NCBI RefSeq assembly: GCF_021545845.1
Contig: NZ_CP088923.1
Coordinates: 3,658,001 to 3,722,000 of the forward strand
Direction of reading: 5' to 3'
DNA length: 64,000 nucleotides
Origin: Rhodanobacter thiooxydans
GTDB lineage: Bacteria; Pseudomonadota; Gammaproteobacteria; Xanthomonadales; Rhodanobacteraceae
Shown: piece by piece, positions 7,292 through 18,229 of the stretch
Position numbering within the stretch: position 1 is the stretch's first letter
Layout: the number at the start of each line of letters is the position of its first letter
Notes under the pieces: generated by a model
The model's database searches: none
Told to the model about the DNA's origin: nothing
Seen by the model: only the letters and a program-made list of their open reading frames with translations
Program-made: the position numbers and the translations under genes

Positions 7292-9170
7292 GGCTGTTGA
7301 TCCTCGCTCGGCGCGCCGCCGTGGCGCTGCTGGTATTCCAGTTCGAACTTGCGCCGCAGCAGCGCGCCGGGATCGTCCGGCACGCGCTGCAGGGCATGGC
7401 GCAGGTCGGCCGGCAGTTTCGCTTGTGGGTCGTCCTTGGCCAGCGTACCGAGCTGGTGCCCGGCCTTGTCGTCGTCCGGCTTCGCCAACTCGGCGTCCAT
7501 CTGCTGCTTCAGGGCCTGCTGCGCCTGTTCCGCTTGCGCCTTCTGCTCGGCCTGCTGCTGCGCGCTCTGCGGTTTGGGCAGAGCGGCGCCGCCCTGCCCG
7601 GACTTGCCCTGCTGCGATGCATCCTTGCCAGACGGGTCCTGTTCTTGCGACTTGCCGTTCTGGCCTGGCTGACCTGAAGGCCCGGCGTTGTCCGGCGCGG
7701 ACGCCGAGTCCTTCGCATCCTGTTTGCCGCTCTTGCCCTGCTCGCCCTGCGACGACTGGTTCTGCTTGCCGCCGTGGCCTTCGTGTTCCTTCTGGTCCGA
7801 CGGCTGCTGTTGCTGCCGGCGCAGCCAGTCCTCGACCGCCTGGCGGTTCGCCTTGGCGTCGGCGTTCGCCGGATCGAGTTTCAGTGCACGGTCATAGGCC
7901 GCGAGCGCCTGCTGATATTCGCCCTGCTTCGCCAGCGTGTTGCCGAGGTTGTACGCCGCGTCGCTGCCGGGCGCCTGCGGCAGCGCCTGCGCCGCAGCGG
8001 CGTAGTCGCCGGCGCGATACGCCGCCGCGCCGCGCCAGGCCGGATCGCGCGCGAGCTGCTGCGCCCGCTTCGCATCGCCCGCGCGCAAGGCCTGCGCGGC
8101 CTGTTGGTCGGGGCGCCGCCACAGGTCGTGCCAGCTCGTCGCCGCGGCCGTGCCCGGCCACAGCGGCAATACGGCCAGCGGCAGCACCAGCAGCCAGCCG
8201 CGGCGGAACGCCAGCGCCGCCAGCGGCAGCAGCGGCAGCAGCAGCCACGCACCGCGGTCCTGCCATTGGTCGCCGTGCTGGCCGTCTGCCAGCGTCGCCC
8301 TGGTGCTTTGCAGTTGCGCATGCAGCGCGTCGACGTCGCGCTGGTCCGCGCCCATCGCCACGTAATGGCCGCCGCCGGCCGCGGCCAGCGCCGCCAACGC
8401 GGCATCGTCGCGACGGGCCAGCAGCATGCCGCCCTGCGCGTCGCGCAGGAAGCCGCCGTCGGACAGCGGCACCGGGCCGCCCTGCGGCGTGCCCACGCCA
8501 AGCACCGAGACCCGCACACCCGCTGCATCCGCCTTGCGCGCGGCGGCCGTGGCGGTTACCTCGACCTGGTCGGTGATCAGTACCAGCGAACCGCCGCCAG
8601 CCTTGGCGTCCTGGATCAGCGCCACGCCGCGTTCGATCGCCGCGGCCGCGTTGTCGCCGTCCACCGGCATGGTGTCCGGCGCCATCGCCGCGAGCAGGTC
8701 GTCGAGGCTATGCGCATCGGAGGTCAGCGGCGCCACCACGAACGCCTCGCCGGCATAGCCGACCAGCGCGTTGAGGCCGTCCTGGTTGGCGTGCAACAGG
8801 TCGCGCGCCTTGTAGCGCGCGCGGTCGAGCCGGCTTGGCGCCACGTCGCGCGCCAGCATGTGCTGCGACAACGAGATCGCCACCACCTGCGCGGCGCGGC
8901 TGGCGTACAGCGGCTGCTCCACGCGGCTCCAGGTCGGCCCGGCCAGGGCCAGCGCGCACAATATCCAGCCCAGCGCGAACAGCCACAACGGCAAGCTGCG
9001 GTTGCCGGCGCGCCCGTACAGCAGGTGCGGCAGCAGTTCGGCGTCGACCAGCCGCGACAGTTCCACCTGAGCCACGTTGCGGCGCACGCCGAACCAGCCC
9101 AGCAGCGGCAACAGCAGCAGCGCGGCCAGCCACCACGGCCGCAGGAAATGGAACTGCTGCAGCAGTTCGT

Positions 9171-9174
<4 letters not shown>
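7288..9174 (-). CDS. VWA-TPR fusion (BatB/BatC-like) with degenerate MIDAS
   Basis: A 628-aa inner-membrane protein combining a BatB-type von Willebrand A domain (about residues 90-290, between membrane helices near 15-30, 62-80 and 305-345) with a BatC-like C-terminal half. The latter holds TPR repeats (SDAAYNLGNTLAKQGEYQQALAAYDRALKLDP) and a Gln/Lys/Ser-rich low-complexity tail. The metal-site motif DxSxS, normally DLSxSM, reads S101-L-S103-Q-H105, so the metal-ligating Asp and the second Ser are replaced. Later VWA landmarks (SLVLITDQ) remain. It overlaps batA and batD by 4 bp. This probably represents an adaptor rather than a metal-dependent binder; that is inference. Confidence 0.85.
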
Positions 9175-10152
<978 letters not shown>

Positions 10153-10160
<8 letters not shown>

Positions 10161-10674
10161 CGGCGCGCTCCGTCGCGGCCGGCTTCCACGCCGCAGGCTT
10201 CAACGCCAGCTGCAGCCAGCGGCGCACGGCGGCGATCGCGACCGCGTGGTCGAACGCGGTGGGCGGCCGATAGATCTGTTGGTCCAGCGCCAGCAGTCGC
10301 TCCAGCGTGGCGGCGTCGACCGGCACCCGCGCCAGCGTTTGCCGCCAGGCGTCGCCGCGTTGCTGCACTGCCAGCGCATCGTGCCGGCGCGCCACCCGAC
10401 GCAGCAGTTGGTGCAGCCCACCCGCCAGCGCTGCTGCATCGCCGTCGCGCTGGTGCTGCTGCGCGAGCCGATCGAGTTCCCGCAACACCTGCCGGCGCTG
10501 ACGCAGCGCGCGGCGGTATCGGCGCCACCACCAGATACCGGCCAGCAGCAACGCCAGCGCCAGTATGGCGAGCAGCCACCAGCCCAACGCAGGCGGCCAC
10601 CAGGGCGGCTCGGGCGGCAGGTGGATATCGCGCAAGTCGGGGCCGGACGATGCCGCGGGCGGGGGCACGTTCAT
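10153..10674 (-). CDS. DUF4381-type membrane protein
   Basis: A 173-aa protein with a proline-rich N-terminus (PPAASSGPDLRDIHLPPEPPWWPP), one transmembrane helix at about 31-50 (WLLAILALALLLAGIWWWRR), and an Arg/Gln-rich helical cytoplasmic domain. The motif around LRDIHLP and the position between DUF58 and BatA genes in moxR operons fit the DUF4381 family. Biochemical function is unknown. It overlaps batA by 8 bp and the DUF58 gene by 4 bp, so all are almost certainly translated from one mRNA. Confidence 0.8.
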
Positions 10675-11606
10675 CGTGCCGATTTCCTCGCGCCGAGCAG
10701 GCCGCTGACCGCCTCGAACGCATCGGCCGCGGTGTCGATGCTGTTCCAGCGCAGGCCCAGCGATTGCGCCAGTTTGCCCAGCCGCGCCGCGCCGGCACCC
10801 AGCGCCCGCTGGAAATCGCCGCGCTGGCGTTCGGACTGCAGCAGCACTTCGCAGCGCTCACCGGCATGTTCCAGCGGATAGCGCCCGGGCGGCGCCGGCG
10901 CCAGTTCCAGCGCATCGGCCACCACCAGCACGCTGATCCCGGCATGCCGGCCCAGGTCGAGCAGGCGCTGCCGCGCCGCGGTGTCGGCGCTGAAGCCGTC
11001 GCTGACCAGCAGCACGCGGCTGGCGCCGTGCAGCACGCGACCAGCGCGGGCCAGCGCATCGGACAGCGGCTCGACCCGATCGGACACCGGCTGCGCGTCC
11101 CATTCGGCCAGCGCACCGCACACCGCCAACGCACCGCGCGGCCCGGCCTGCGGCCGCAGCAACTGGTCGGCGTGGCCGAACGCCATCACCCCGACCCGCT
11201 CACCGGCGCGCACCGCGTACCACGCGGCGGCGGCGGCGGCGCGCGCCGCCTGCACCGACTTGAAGCGCACGCGGGTGCCGAAGCGCATGCTGGCATGGGT
11301 GTCGAGCAGGATCAGCAGGCAGCCTTCGCGGTCTTCCTGGAACAGCTTGGTGTGCAGTTTGCCGCTGCGCGCAGTGAGCCGCCAGTCGAGCCGGCGCACG
11401 TCGTCGCCGGCCTGGTAGACGCGCGATTCCGCGTAGTCCATGCCGCGACCGTACAGACGGCTGGACTGCTGGCCGCTGCGCGCGGCGCGGCTGAGCAGCG
11501 GCGCCAGGCGCGCACGGCCGACCCGCGCGCGCAGCGCGATCAGCTCGGCCAGCGCGACCCGGCTGCGGCCGTCACCGTCCGCACGATGTGACACGACGGC
11601 GTTCAC
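10671..11606 (-). CDS. DUF58 domain protein of the MoxR operon
   Basis: A 311-aa cytoplasmic protein. The DUF58 signature GRGMDYAESRVYQAGDDVRRLDWR is followed by a VWA-like fold with a partial metal motif (LLILLDTHASM) and KLFQEDRE. I place the start at the GTG 11606 because its GTGA overlaps the moxR stop, the coupling seen throughout this operon; an open frame continues upstream without protein similarity. DUF58 proteins are usual companions of MoxR ATPases and probably serve as their adaptor or substrate. Confidence 0.88.
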   Translation of the reverse strand: MNAVVSHRADGDGRSRVALAELIALRARVGRARLAPLLSRAARSGQQSSRLYGRGMDYAESRVYQAGDDVRRLDWRLTARSGKLHTKLFQEDREGCLLILLDTHASMRFGTRVRFKSVQAARAAAAAAWYAVRAGERVGVMAFGHADQLLRPQAGPRGALAVCGALAEWDAQPVSDRVEPLSDALARAGRVLHGASRVLLVSDGFSADTAARQRLLDLGRHAGISVLVVADALELAPAPPGRYPLEHAGERCEVLLQSERQRGDFQRALGAGAARLGKLAQSLGLRWNSIDTAADAFEAVSGLLGARKSAR

Positions 11607-12598
11607 GGCAGCGGCACGAGATCCAGCAGGCGCTCGATCACCTGGTCCGGGCGCACGCCTTCGGCTTCCGCCTCGTAGCTGAGCAGCACGCGATGGCGCA
11701 GCACCTCGTGGGCGATCGCGTGCACGTCTTCCGGCAATACGTAATCGCGGCCGGCCAGCCACGCCTGCGCGCGCGAACAGCGGTCCAGCGCGATGGTGGC
11801 GCGCGGGCTGCCGCCCCAGGCGATCCAGCGCTTCAGCTCCGGCCCGTAGCGGCCGGCGTCGCGGGTGGCCAGCACCAGTTGGGTCAGGTATTCCTCCAGC
11901 GCCGGTGCCATGTGCACCGCCATCGCCGCATCGCGCGCGGCGAACACGTCGGCCTGACTGAGCAACGCCGGCGGGGCGGCGACCGGATGGGCACGACGAC
12001 TGGCCTGCTCGCGCGCCAGCTTGAGGATCGCCAGTTCGGCGACGGCATCCGGATAGCCGATCGTCACGTGCATCAGGAAACGGTCGAGCTGGGCCTCCGG
12101 CAGGGTGAACGTGCCCTCCTGCTCGATCGGGTTCTGCGTCGCCATCACCATGAACAGTTCGGGCAACTGCCAGGTGTGGCGGCCGACGGTGATCTGCTGC
12201 TCGGCCATCGCCTCCAGCAGCGCCGACTGCACCTTGGCCGGCGCGCGGTTGATCTCGTCGGCGAGGATGATGTTGTGGAACAGCGGGCCGCGCTCGAACT
12301 CGAAGCTGCCGGATTGCGGGCGGAACACGTCGGTGCCGGTGAGGTCGGCCGGCAGCAGGTCGGGGGTGAACTGCACGCGGTGAAAGTCCGCCTCGATGCG
12401 CGCCGCCAGCGCCTTCACCGCGGTGGTCTTGGCCAGGCCCGGCGCGCCCTCGACCAGCAGGTGGCCATCGGCGAGCAGGGCCACCAGCAGGCAGTCGATC
12501 AGGTGCGGCTGGCCGATGATGCATTGCTGCAGGTCGCCGCGCAGCTGCACGAAGGACTGCTGCAGGCGGCTGGGCGTCGGGGTTTCGGGCATATCCAT
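11603..12598 (-). CDS. moxR: MoxR-family AAA+ ATPase
   Basis: First gene of the operon, 331 aa. Walker A is GAPGLAKT (51-58), Walker B ILADEIN (111-117), sensor 1 ATQNP, the MoxR insertion EQEGTFTLPEAQLDRF, and sensor 2 is in SPRATIALDR. MoxR ATPases act as chaperone-like remodelers, usually to mature metal- or VWA-containing proteins; the downstream VWA proteins are the likely clients. The start ATG at 12598 (MDMPETPTP) has no competing upstream site. About 180 bp of non-coding DNA separates it from pilQ; I see no convincing promoter match there. Confidence 0.93.
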   Translation of the reverse strand: MDMPETPTPSRLQQSFVQLRGDLQQCIIGQPHLIDCLLVALLADGHLLVEGAPGLAKTTAVKALAARIEADFHRVQFTPDLLPADLTGTDVFRPQSGSFEFERGPLFHNIILADEINRAPAKVQSALLEAMAEQQITVGRHTWQLPELFMVMATQNPIEQEGTFTLPEAQLDRFLMHVTIGYPDAVAELAILKLAREQASRRAHPVAAPPALLSQADVFAARDAAMAVHMAPALEEYLTQLVLATRDAGRYGPELKRWIAWGGSPRATIALDRCSRAQAWLAGRDYVLPEDVHAIAHEVLRHRVLLSYEAEAEGVRPDQVIERLLDLVPLP

Positions 12599-12730
12599 GA
12601 GCGGGTTCCGTGCTTGGCGTGACGGCGGCGCGGCCCGGATGGCCGGATGCCGCCGAACCGGATGGCGTGCTACAGACCATCGGCGACCTTGGAAGTTTAA
12701 TCGGCCCGCGGCCGCTTCGCGGGCGCGCGC

Positions 12731-12761
12731 AAAAAAAAGAGGCGGCCGAAGCCGCCTCTTT
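12731..12761 (-). terminator. Rho-independent terminator after pilQ
   Basis: On the minus strand AAAGAGGCGGC, a TTCG tetraloop closed by C-G, GCCGCCTCTTT, then a run of T. It sits 19 bp after the pilQ stop and ends the pilMNOPQ transcript. Confidence 0.92.
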
Positions 12762-12779
12762 CATGGCCGGCGTGCGCGC

Positions 12780-14963
12780 TTACTGCAGCGTTTCGCTGAG
12801 GATGCGCGGCGTCACGAAGATCAGCAGCTCGGCCTTGGTGTTGGTCCGTGAGGTCTTGCGGAACAGCACGCCGACGCCGGGAATATCGCCCAGACCAGGC
12901 ACCTTGGTCATGGTGTTGGCCTTGTTGATCTCGTAGATGCCGCCCAGCACCACGGTCTGCCCGTTGTCGACCAGCACCGAGGTGTTGATCTCGCGGGTGT
13001 CGATGGTCGGGATCTTGCCGCTTCCTGGCGCGTCCACGTAACCGGCCAGCGCGTCCTTCTTGACGTTGATCATCAGGTAGACGCGGTTGTCGGCAGTGAT
13101 CGTCGGGGTCACCTTCAGCTCCAGCACGGCGTCCTTGAACTGCACCGTGGCGGTGCCGCTGCCGGCGCCGCTGCCGGCGCTGTTCTGGAACGTCACGTAG
13201 CCGATTTCCTGGCCCTGGCGAATCACCGCTTCCTGCTGGTTGGCGGTGATCACGCGCGGGCTGGAGATCACCTCGCCACGGCCCTCGGTCTGGGCCGCGG
13301 AGAGCTCCAGGTCGATCGCGTAGTTGGCGCCGAGGATGGCCAGGCCGAAGGTGCCGGCCGCCGGGGTGACCGGCAGGTTCACGTTGAGGCCGCCCGAAGT
13401 CACGTTGCCGCCGCCGAGGCCAGCGGTCAGCGCCGGCGTGGCCGTGGCGGCGTTCTGGAACTCGGTGTTGTTGATGCGGCCGTTGACGCCGAACTTCGCG
13501 CCCAGCTCGCGGGTGAAGTCGTCGCTGGCGACCACGATGCGCGATTCGATCAGCACCTGCTGCACCGGCTTGTCCAGCACCGCGATCAGCTCACGCAGCT
13601 GCTTGATCTTGTCCGGCGTGTCGTTGAGCAACAACGTATTGGTGCGCGTATCGAACGACACGCTGCCACGCGGCGACAGGAAGCCGCGCTGGGTATTGCC
13701 GCTGCCGCCGGCACCGCCGCCACCCTGCATGCTGCCGCTGGTCAGCAGCTTGGCGATGTCGGCCGCCTTGCCGTAGCTGATCGGCACGTAGTCGGTGACC
13801 AGTTCGGCGGTGTCCTGCGCCTTCAGCTTGGCGTCGGCGAGGTCCTGTTCGTACTTGGCCAGTTCGGCCTGCGGCGCGACCCACACCACGTTGCCGTTGC
13901 GGCGCTTGTCCAGGCTCTTCGCGCGCAGGATCACGTCCAGCGCCTGATCCCACGGCACGTTGACCAGGCGCAGGGTGACGCTGCCGCCGACACTGTCGGA
14001 GGCGACCAGGTTGAGGCCGGAGATATCGGCGATCAGCTGCAGCGCCGAGCGCACCGGGATGTCCTGGAAGTTGAAGGTGACGCGCTTGCCGTTGTAGCTC
14101 GGCTCCTGGCCCAGCCGGGCCAGCTTGGCGTCCTTGGCGGCCTCGGCCTTCTTCGGCGCCACCTCGACCACGTACTGGTCGGCGGTCTGGTAGGCGGAGG
14201 TCTCGACGTTGCCCTTGACCGTGATTTCCATGCGTGCGCCGCCGCCGTTGCCAGCGCGGGTGACGATGGACTGCACCGGTGTGGCGAAGTCCAGCGTGTC
14301 CAGCCGCTGGGCGAGGTTGGCCGGCAGGTTGGCGTGGTCGATGCTGACCAGCACCTTGTCGCCCTTGCGGGTCATCTCGGCATTCGCGCCGCTGCCGCTG
14401 AAGTTGACCAGCACGCGGCCTTCGCCGTTCGGGCCGCGACGGAAGTCGATGTTGGAGATGGCCGGACCAGCCGACGACGACGGCAGTGCCTTGGTCGGGT
14501 CGATCGTGGACGCGGTGGTCACCGACTGGTCGGCGCTGCCGTTGTTGACGGTCAACACCAGGCTGTTGCCCTCGACGCGCGAGCGGTAGCTCGACTCGCG
14601 CATCAGCTCGACCACCACGCGGGTGCGTCCGCCGGCCGATACGGCGGATACGCCGGAGGTCGAGCCCTTGCCGATGTCCAGATGCCGGGCTGCCGCGTTG
14701 TCGGTGTCCGCAAAGTCGACCGCGATGCGCGGCGGATTGCCGGTGGTGAAGATCTTCGGCTGCGGCACCGGGCCATCGCCGAAGTCCATGTGCAGCTCGA
14801 CGCTGCCGCCGGGCAGTGCGTCGTAGCTGATGTTCTTCAGCGTGGTGGTGGTTGCCATCGCAGCGCTGGCCCAGGTGGCGCCGGCGATCAGCAGGCCCAT
14901 CAACATGTAACGGCTCGCATGGCGCATGACACGGCCCCGGACGGATTGGATTTGGTTGGTCAT
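12780..14963 (-). CDS. pilQ: Type IV pilus secretin PilQ
   Basis: Outer-membrane multimeric channel through which the type IV pilus passes, 727 aa. A signal peptide (about 1-37, ending ASAAMA) is followed by two AMIN domains (about 40-150 and 155-270; peptidoglycan binding), a secretin/TonB-like N0 domain (VTFNFQDIPVRSALQLIADISGLNLV), an N1 domain, and the C-terminal secretin gate (VLIESRIVVASDDFTRELG, GRGEVISSPRVITANQQEA, VPGLGDIPGVGVLFR). A Gly-rich loop (GGGGAGGSGNTQRG) lies in the N1 region. It is the last gene of the pilMNOPQ operon and has its own strong terminator. Confidence 0.96.
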   Translation of the reverse strand: MTNQIQSVRGRVMRHASRYMLMGLLIAGATWASAAMATTTTLKNISYDALPGGSVELHMDFGDGPVPQPKIFTTGNPPRIAVDFADTDNAAARHLDIGKGSTSGVSAVSAGGRTRVVVELMRESSYRSRVEGNSLVLTVNNGSADQSVTTASTIDPTKALPSSSAGPAISNIDFRRGPNGEGRVLVNFSGSGANAEMTRKGDKVLVSIDHANLPANLAQRLDTLDFATPVQSIVTRAGNGGGARMEITVKGNVETSAYQTADQYVVEVAPKKAEAAKDAKLARLGQEPSYNGKRVTFNFQDIPVRSALQLIADISGLNLVASDSVGGSVTLRLVNVPWDQALDVILRAKSLDKRRNGNVVWVAPQAELAKYEQDLADAKLKAQDTAELVTDYVPISYGKAADIAKLLTSGSMQGGGGAGGSGNTQRGFLSPRGSVSFDTRTNTLLLNDTPDKIKQLRELIAVLDKPVQQVLIESRIVVASDDFTRELGAKFGVNGRINNTEFQNAATATPALTAGLGGGNVTSGGLNVNLPVTPAAGTFGLAILGANYAIDLELSAAQTEGRGEVISSPRVITANQQEAVIRQGQEIGYVTFQNSAGSGAGSGTATVQFKDAVLELKVTPTITADNRVYLMINVKKDALAGYVDAPGSGKIPTIDTREINTSVLVDNGQTVVLGGIYEINKANTMTKVPGLGDIPGVGVLFRKTSRTNTKAELLIFVTPRILSETLQ

Positions 14964-14983
14964 TGCATCTGCCCCTGTATTCC

Positions 14984-15526
14984 TTATTTCGCGTCGAGCG
15001 CGACGCTGGCGGGACGTTCCATCCAGCCACCATTACCGTTGGATACCAGCTCGACCAGCTCAATGTGGTCTTCGCTGATCGCAGTGATATGTCCGTAGTT
15101 CTGGCCCATGTACTCGCCGTCATGAACGCGATGGATCACGCCACCCGGATCCTTGACCAGCACCTCCATGCTCGCGCCGGTGCCGACCGTGCCGACCATC
15201 TTCAGGCTGTCCAGCGCGAACAGCTCCAGCGGCTGCTTGGCGCGGTTGGCGTCCGGCCGCGGTCCGCTGGCGGCGGCGCTGTTGTCCATCTCGGCCGTGC
15301 TCGGGCTGAACGGATCACGCCGGTCCTGGTCGGTGTAGGTGAACGTCTCGAAGGTCTTGATCACCGGCAGCGGCTGGATCGGCGCGCCCTTCTTGGCTTT
15401 TTCCTGGGCGACCCAGGTGCGCAGGTCCGACATGCCGCGGGTGCATCCGGCGAGCATCAGCGCGGCGCCGAGCATCAGCATCAGCCGGGCGATGCGGGTG
15501 GGCGTGATTGCAGCAGACATGTTCAT
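14984..15526 (-). CDS. pilP: Type IV pilus lipoprotein PilP
   Basis: A 180-aa inner-membrane lipoprotein that links the PilM/N/O platform to the PilQ secretin. Signal peptide with lipobox LMLAGC; then an unstructured stretch and a small beta-sandwich domain (LELFALDSLKMVGTV, VLVKDPGGVIHRVHDGEYMGQNYGHI). The RRDPFSP motif that binds PilQ is present. I use the ATG at 15526, whose first base overlaps the pilO stop (TGATG); a GTG at 15529 is the alternative. The gap to pilQ is 20 bp. Confidence 0.95.
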   Translation of the reverse strand: MNMSAAITPTRIARLMLMLGAALMLAGCTRGMSDLRTWVAQEKAKKGAPIQPLPVIKTFETFTYTDQDRRDPFSPSTAEMDNSAAASGPRPDANRAKQPLELFALDSLKMVGTVGTGASMEVLVKDPGGVIHRVHDGEYMGQNYGHITAISEDHIELVELVSNGNGGWMERPASVALDAK

Positions 15527-16179
15527 CACTTCGCCCCCCCGGCCGGCTTGCCCTTGCTCGCGGCGGCGCTTTCCTCGTCATCCAGGTAGCGGTAGGTCTT
15601 CACGGTGCCCTGCAGCACCAGCTGGCCGTTGGAGGTGCCGTCCTTGCCCGGCGACTTCGGCGTCAACGAGACGTCGTGCAGGGTCAGGATCACCACCCGC
15701 GGCAGCGAGGCCACGCCGCTGATGAAGGTGCCGAACTGGTGGTAGGTGCCGGTAAACTTCAGGGCAATCGGTTTTTCCGCGTAAAAATCCTTCGGCGTCT
15801 CCGCACCGGGCTGAAACAGGTCGCTCTCCAGACCGGCGGCCTGCGCAGTCTGCGAGATGTCGACCAGCAGCTCGGGCATCTCGGTCTTGCTGGGCAGCTG
15901 GCGCAGCAGCTGGCGCAGCATGTCCTGCATCTCGTCGAGTTGCTGCTGCAGCGCCTCCAGGTTGACCGACTTGGCCTGCTTGGTGGAGAACTCCTGCTTG
16001 AGCTGGTCTTCCTTGCCGGCCAGCGTCTTCAGGCTGTCCTGCTGGTCGCTGACGAAGAAGTACCAACCCACCAGCAGCACGAAGCCGAACAGCAGCGCGG
16101 TGAAGAAGATCTTGACCGTCTGCGGCCAGCCACCGACGTTGTTGCGGTCGAGGTTCTGGATATCGTGGAGGAAACTCAT
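15526..16179 (-). CDS. pilO: Type IV pilus alignment protein PilO
   Basis: A 217-aa bitopic inner-membrane protein. One transmembrane helix (about 26-46, IFFTALLFGFVLLVGWYFFV), a coiled coil (residues 50-100, QDSLKTLAGKEDQLKQEF and LQQQLDEMQDMLRQLL), then a ferredoxin-like periplasmic domain (SDLFQPGAE, IALKFTGTYHQFGTFISGVASLPRVV). It forms a heterodimer with PilN. Start overlaps pilN by 4 bp and its stop touches pilP, so translation is coupled. Confidence 0.95.
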   Translation of the reverse strand: MSFLHDIQNLDRNNVGGWPQTVKIFFTALLFGFVLLVGWYFFVSDQQDSLKTLAGKEDQLKQEFSTKQAKSVNLEALQQQLDEMQDMLRQLLRQLPSKTEMPELLVDISQTAQAAGLESDLFQPGAETPKDFYAEKPIALKFTGTYHQFGTFISGVASLPRVVILTLHDVSLTPKSPGKDGTSNGQLVLQGTVKTYRYLDDEESAAASKGKPAGGAK

Positions 16180-16897
16180 GATCCGGCGCCTCCCGCGGCA
16201 GTTGGCGCACTCACCGGCTTGGTTTCCGGAACGGCCGTCGTCGCAGACTTCGCCACAGGAGCAGCCACCGGCGCGGTTGCCGCGGCGGGCACCGTCGCCG
16301 CCGCAGCGGGAGCAGCGGCGCCCGGCAGCATCGACACCTTGTCGGTCTCGTCGGCCTTCGGCTTGTTCAGCGTCACGTTCAGCCCGAAGGTATAGGGCAT
16401 GCGGCTGCCGTTATGGGTGTTCTCGGTCTTGCGCAGGTCGGCATGGCCCATCCAGGGCGAGCCTTCGATGTTGCGCATGTACTCGGCGACACTGGCGTTG
16501 GATTGCGCCACGCCGTCGAGCGACATCGCCTGGCCACCCTGTTTCAGCCCGCTCAGCCGCGCGCTGGTGGGAATCGTCTTCACCAGCTCGTCGAACAGGT
16601 GCACCATCTGCGAGCGGTCGGCCTGCAGCTGCTCGATGATCTGCTTGCGTGCCAGCAGGTGCTCGCGCACCTTCTCAAGGTCCTTGATCTTGGCGATGCG
16701 CACGTCGAGCTGCTTGATCTCGGTCTGCAGGTAGGTGTTGCGGTCGTTCTGGTTGTTGATGCGCTGGTCCATCCAGAAAATCCACAACAGCAGCACGCCC
16801 AGACCCACCACGAAGGCGGCACCGAGCTGCATGTAGAACTCGCGTTCGCGTTGCTTGCGCCGTGCGGCGCGCCACGGAAGTAGGTTGACGTGTGCCA

Positions 16898-16898
<1 letters not shown>
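16176..16898 (-). CDS. pilN: Type IV pilus alignment protein PilN
   Basis: A 240-aa bitopic protein that starts with the PilM-binding peptide MAHVNLLPWR. One transmembrane helix (about 24-44), a coiled coil, and a ferredoxin-like periplasmic domain follow. The C-terminus carries an unusual Ala/Pro/Val-rich tail of about 55 residues (AAAPAAAATVPAAATAPVAAP) that standard PilN proteins lack; it is probably a flexible periplasmic extension. The start at 16898 overlaps the pilM stop by one base. The frame is open upstream only as a shadow of pilM. Confidence 0.95.
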
Positions 16899-18044
<1,146 letters not shown>

Positions 18045-18229
18045 TGGCCTACAGGAACTTTCTCAAGTAATTGGCGTGATCCCCGCCACATTTATGGGGA
18101 AGCTCCGATCGGCCCGACCCTTGCTTTGCCGGACCAGCCTTTGGGTTTGGTCGACCGCTCCTCATGCCGGAAATACTCCTACATCTATACTCTGCCGTGT
18201 TTTGACTCAGGTCTCGCTATCCCCACACC

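Noticed and set aside
12780-14963. Type II or III secretion secretin
   Set aside because: AMIN domains and the pilMNOP genes upstream fix it as PilQ.
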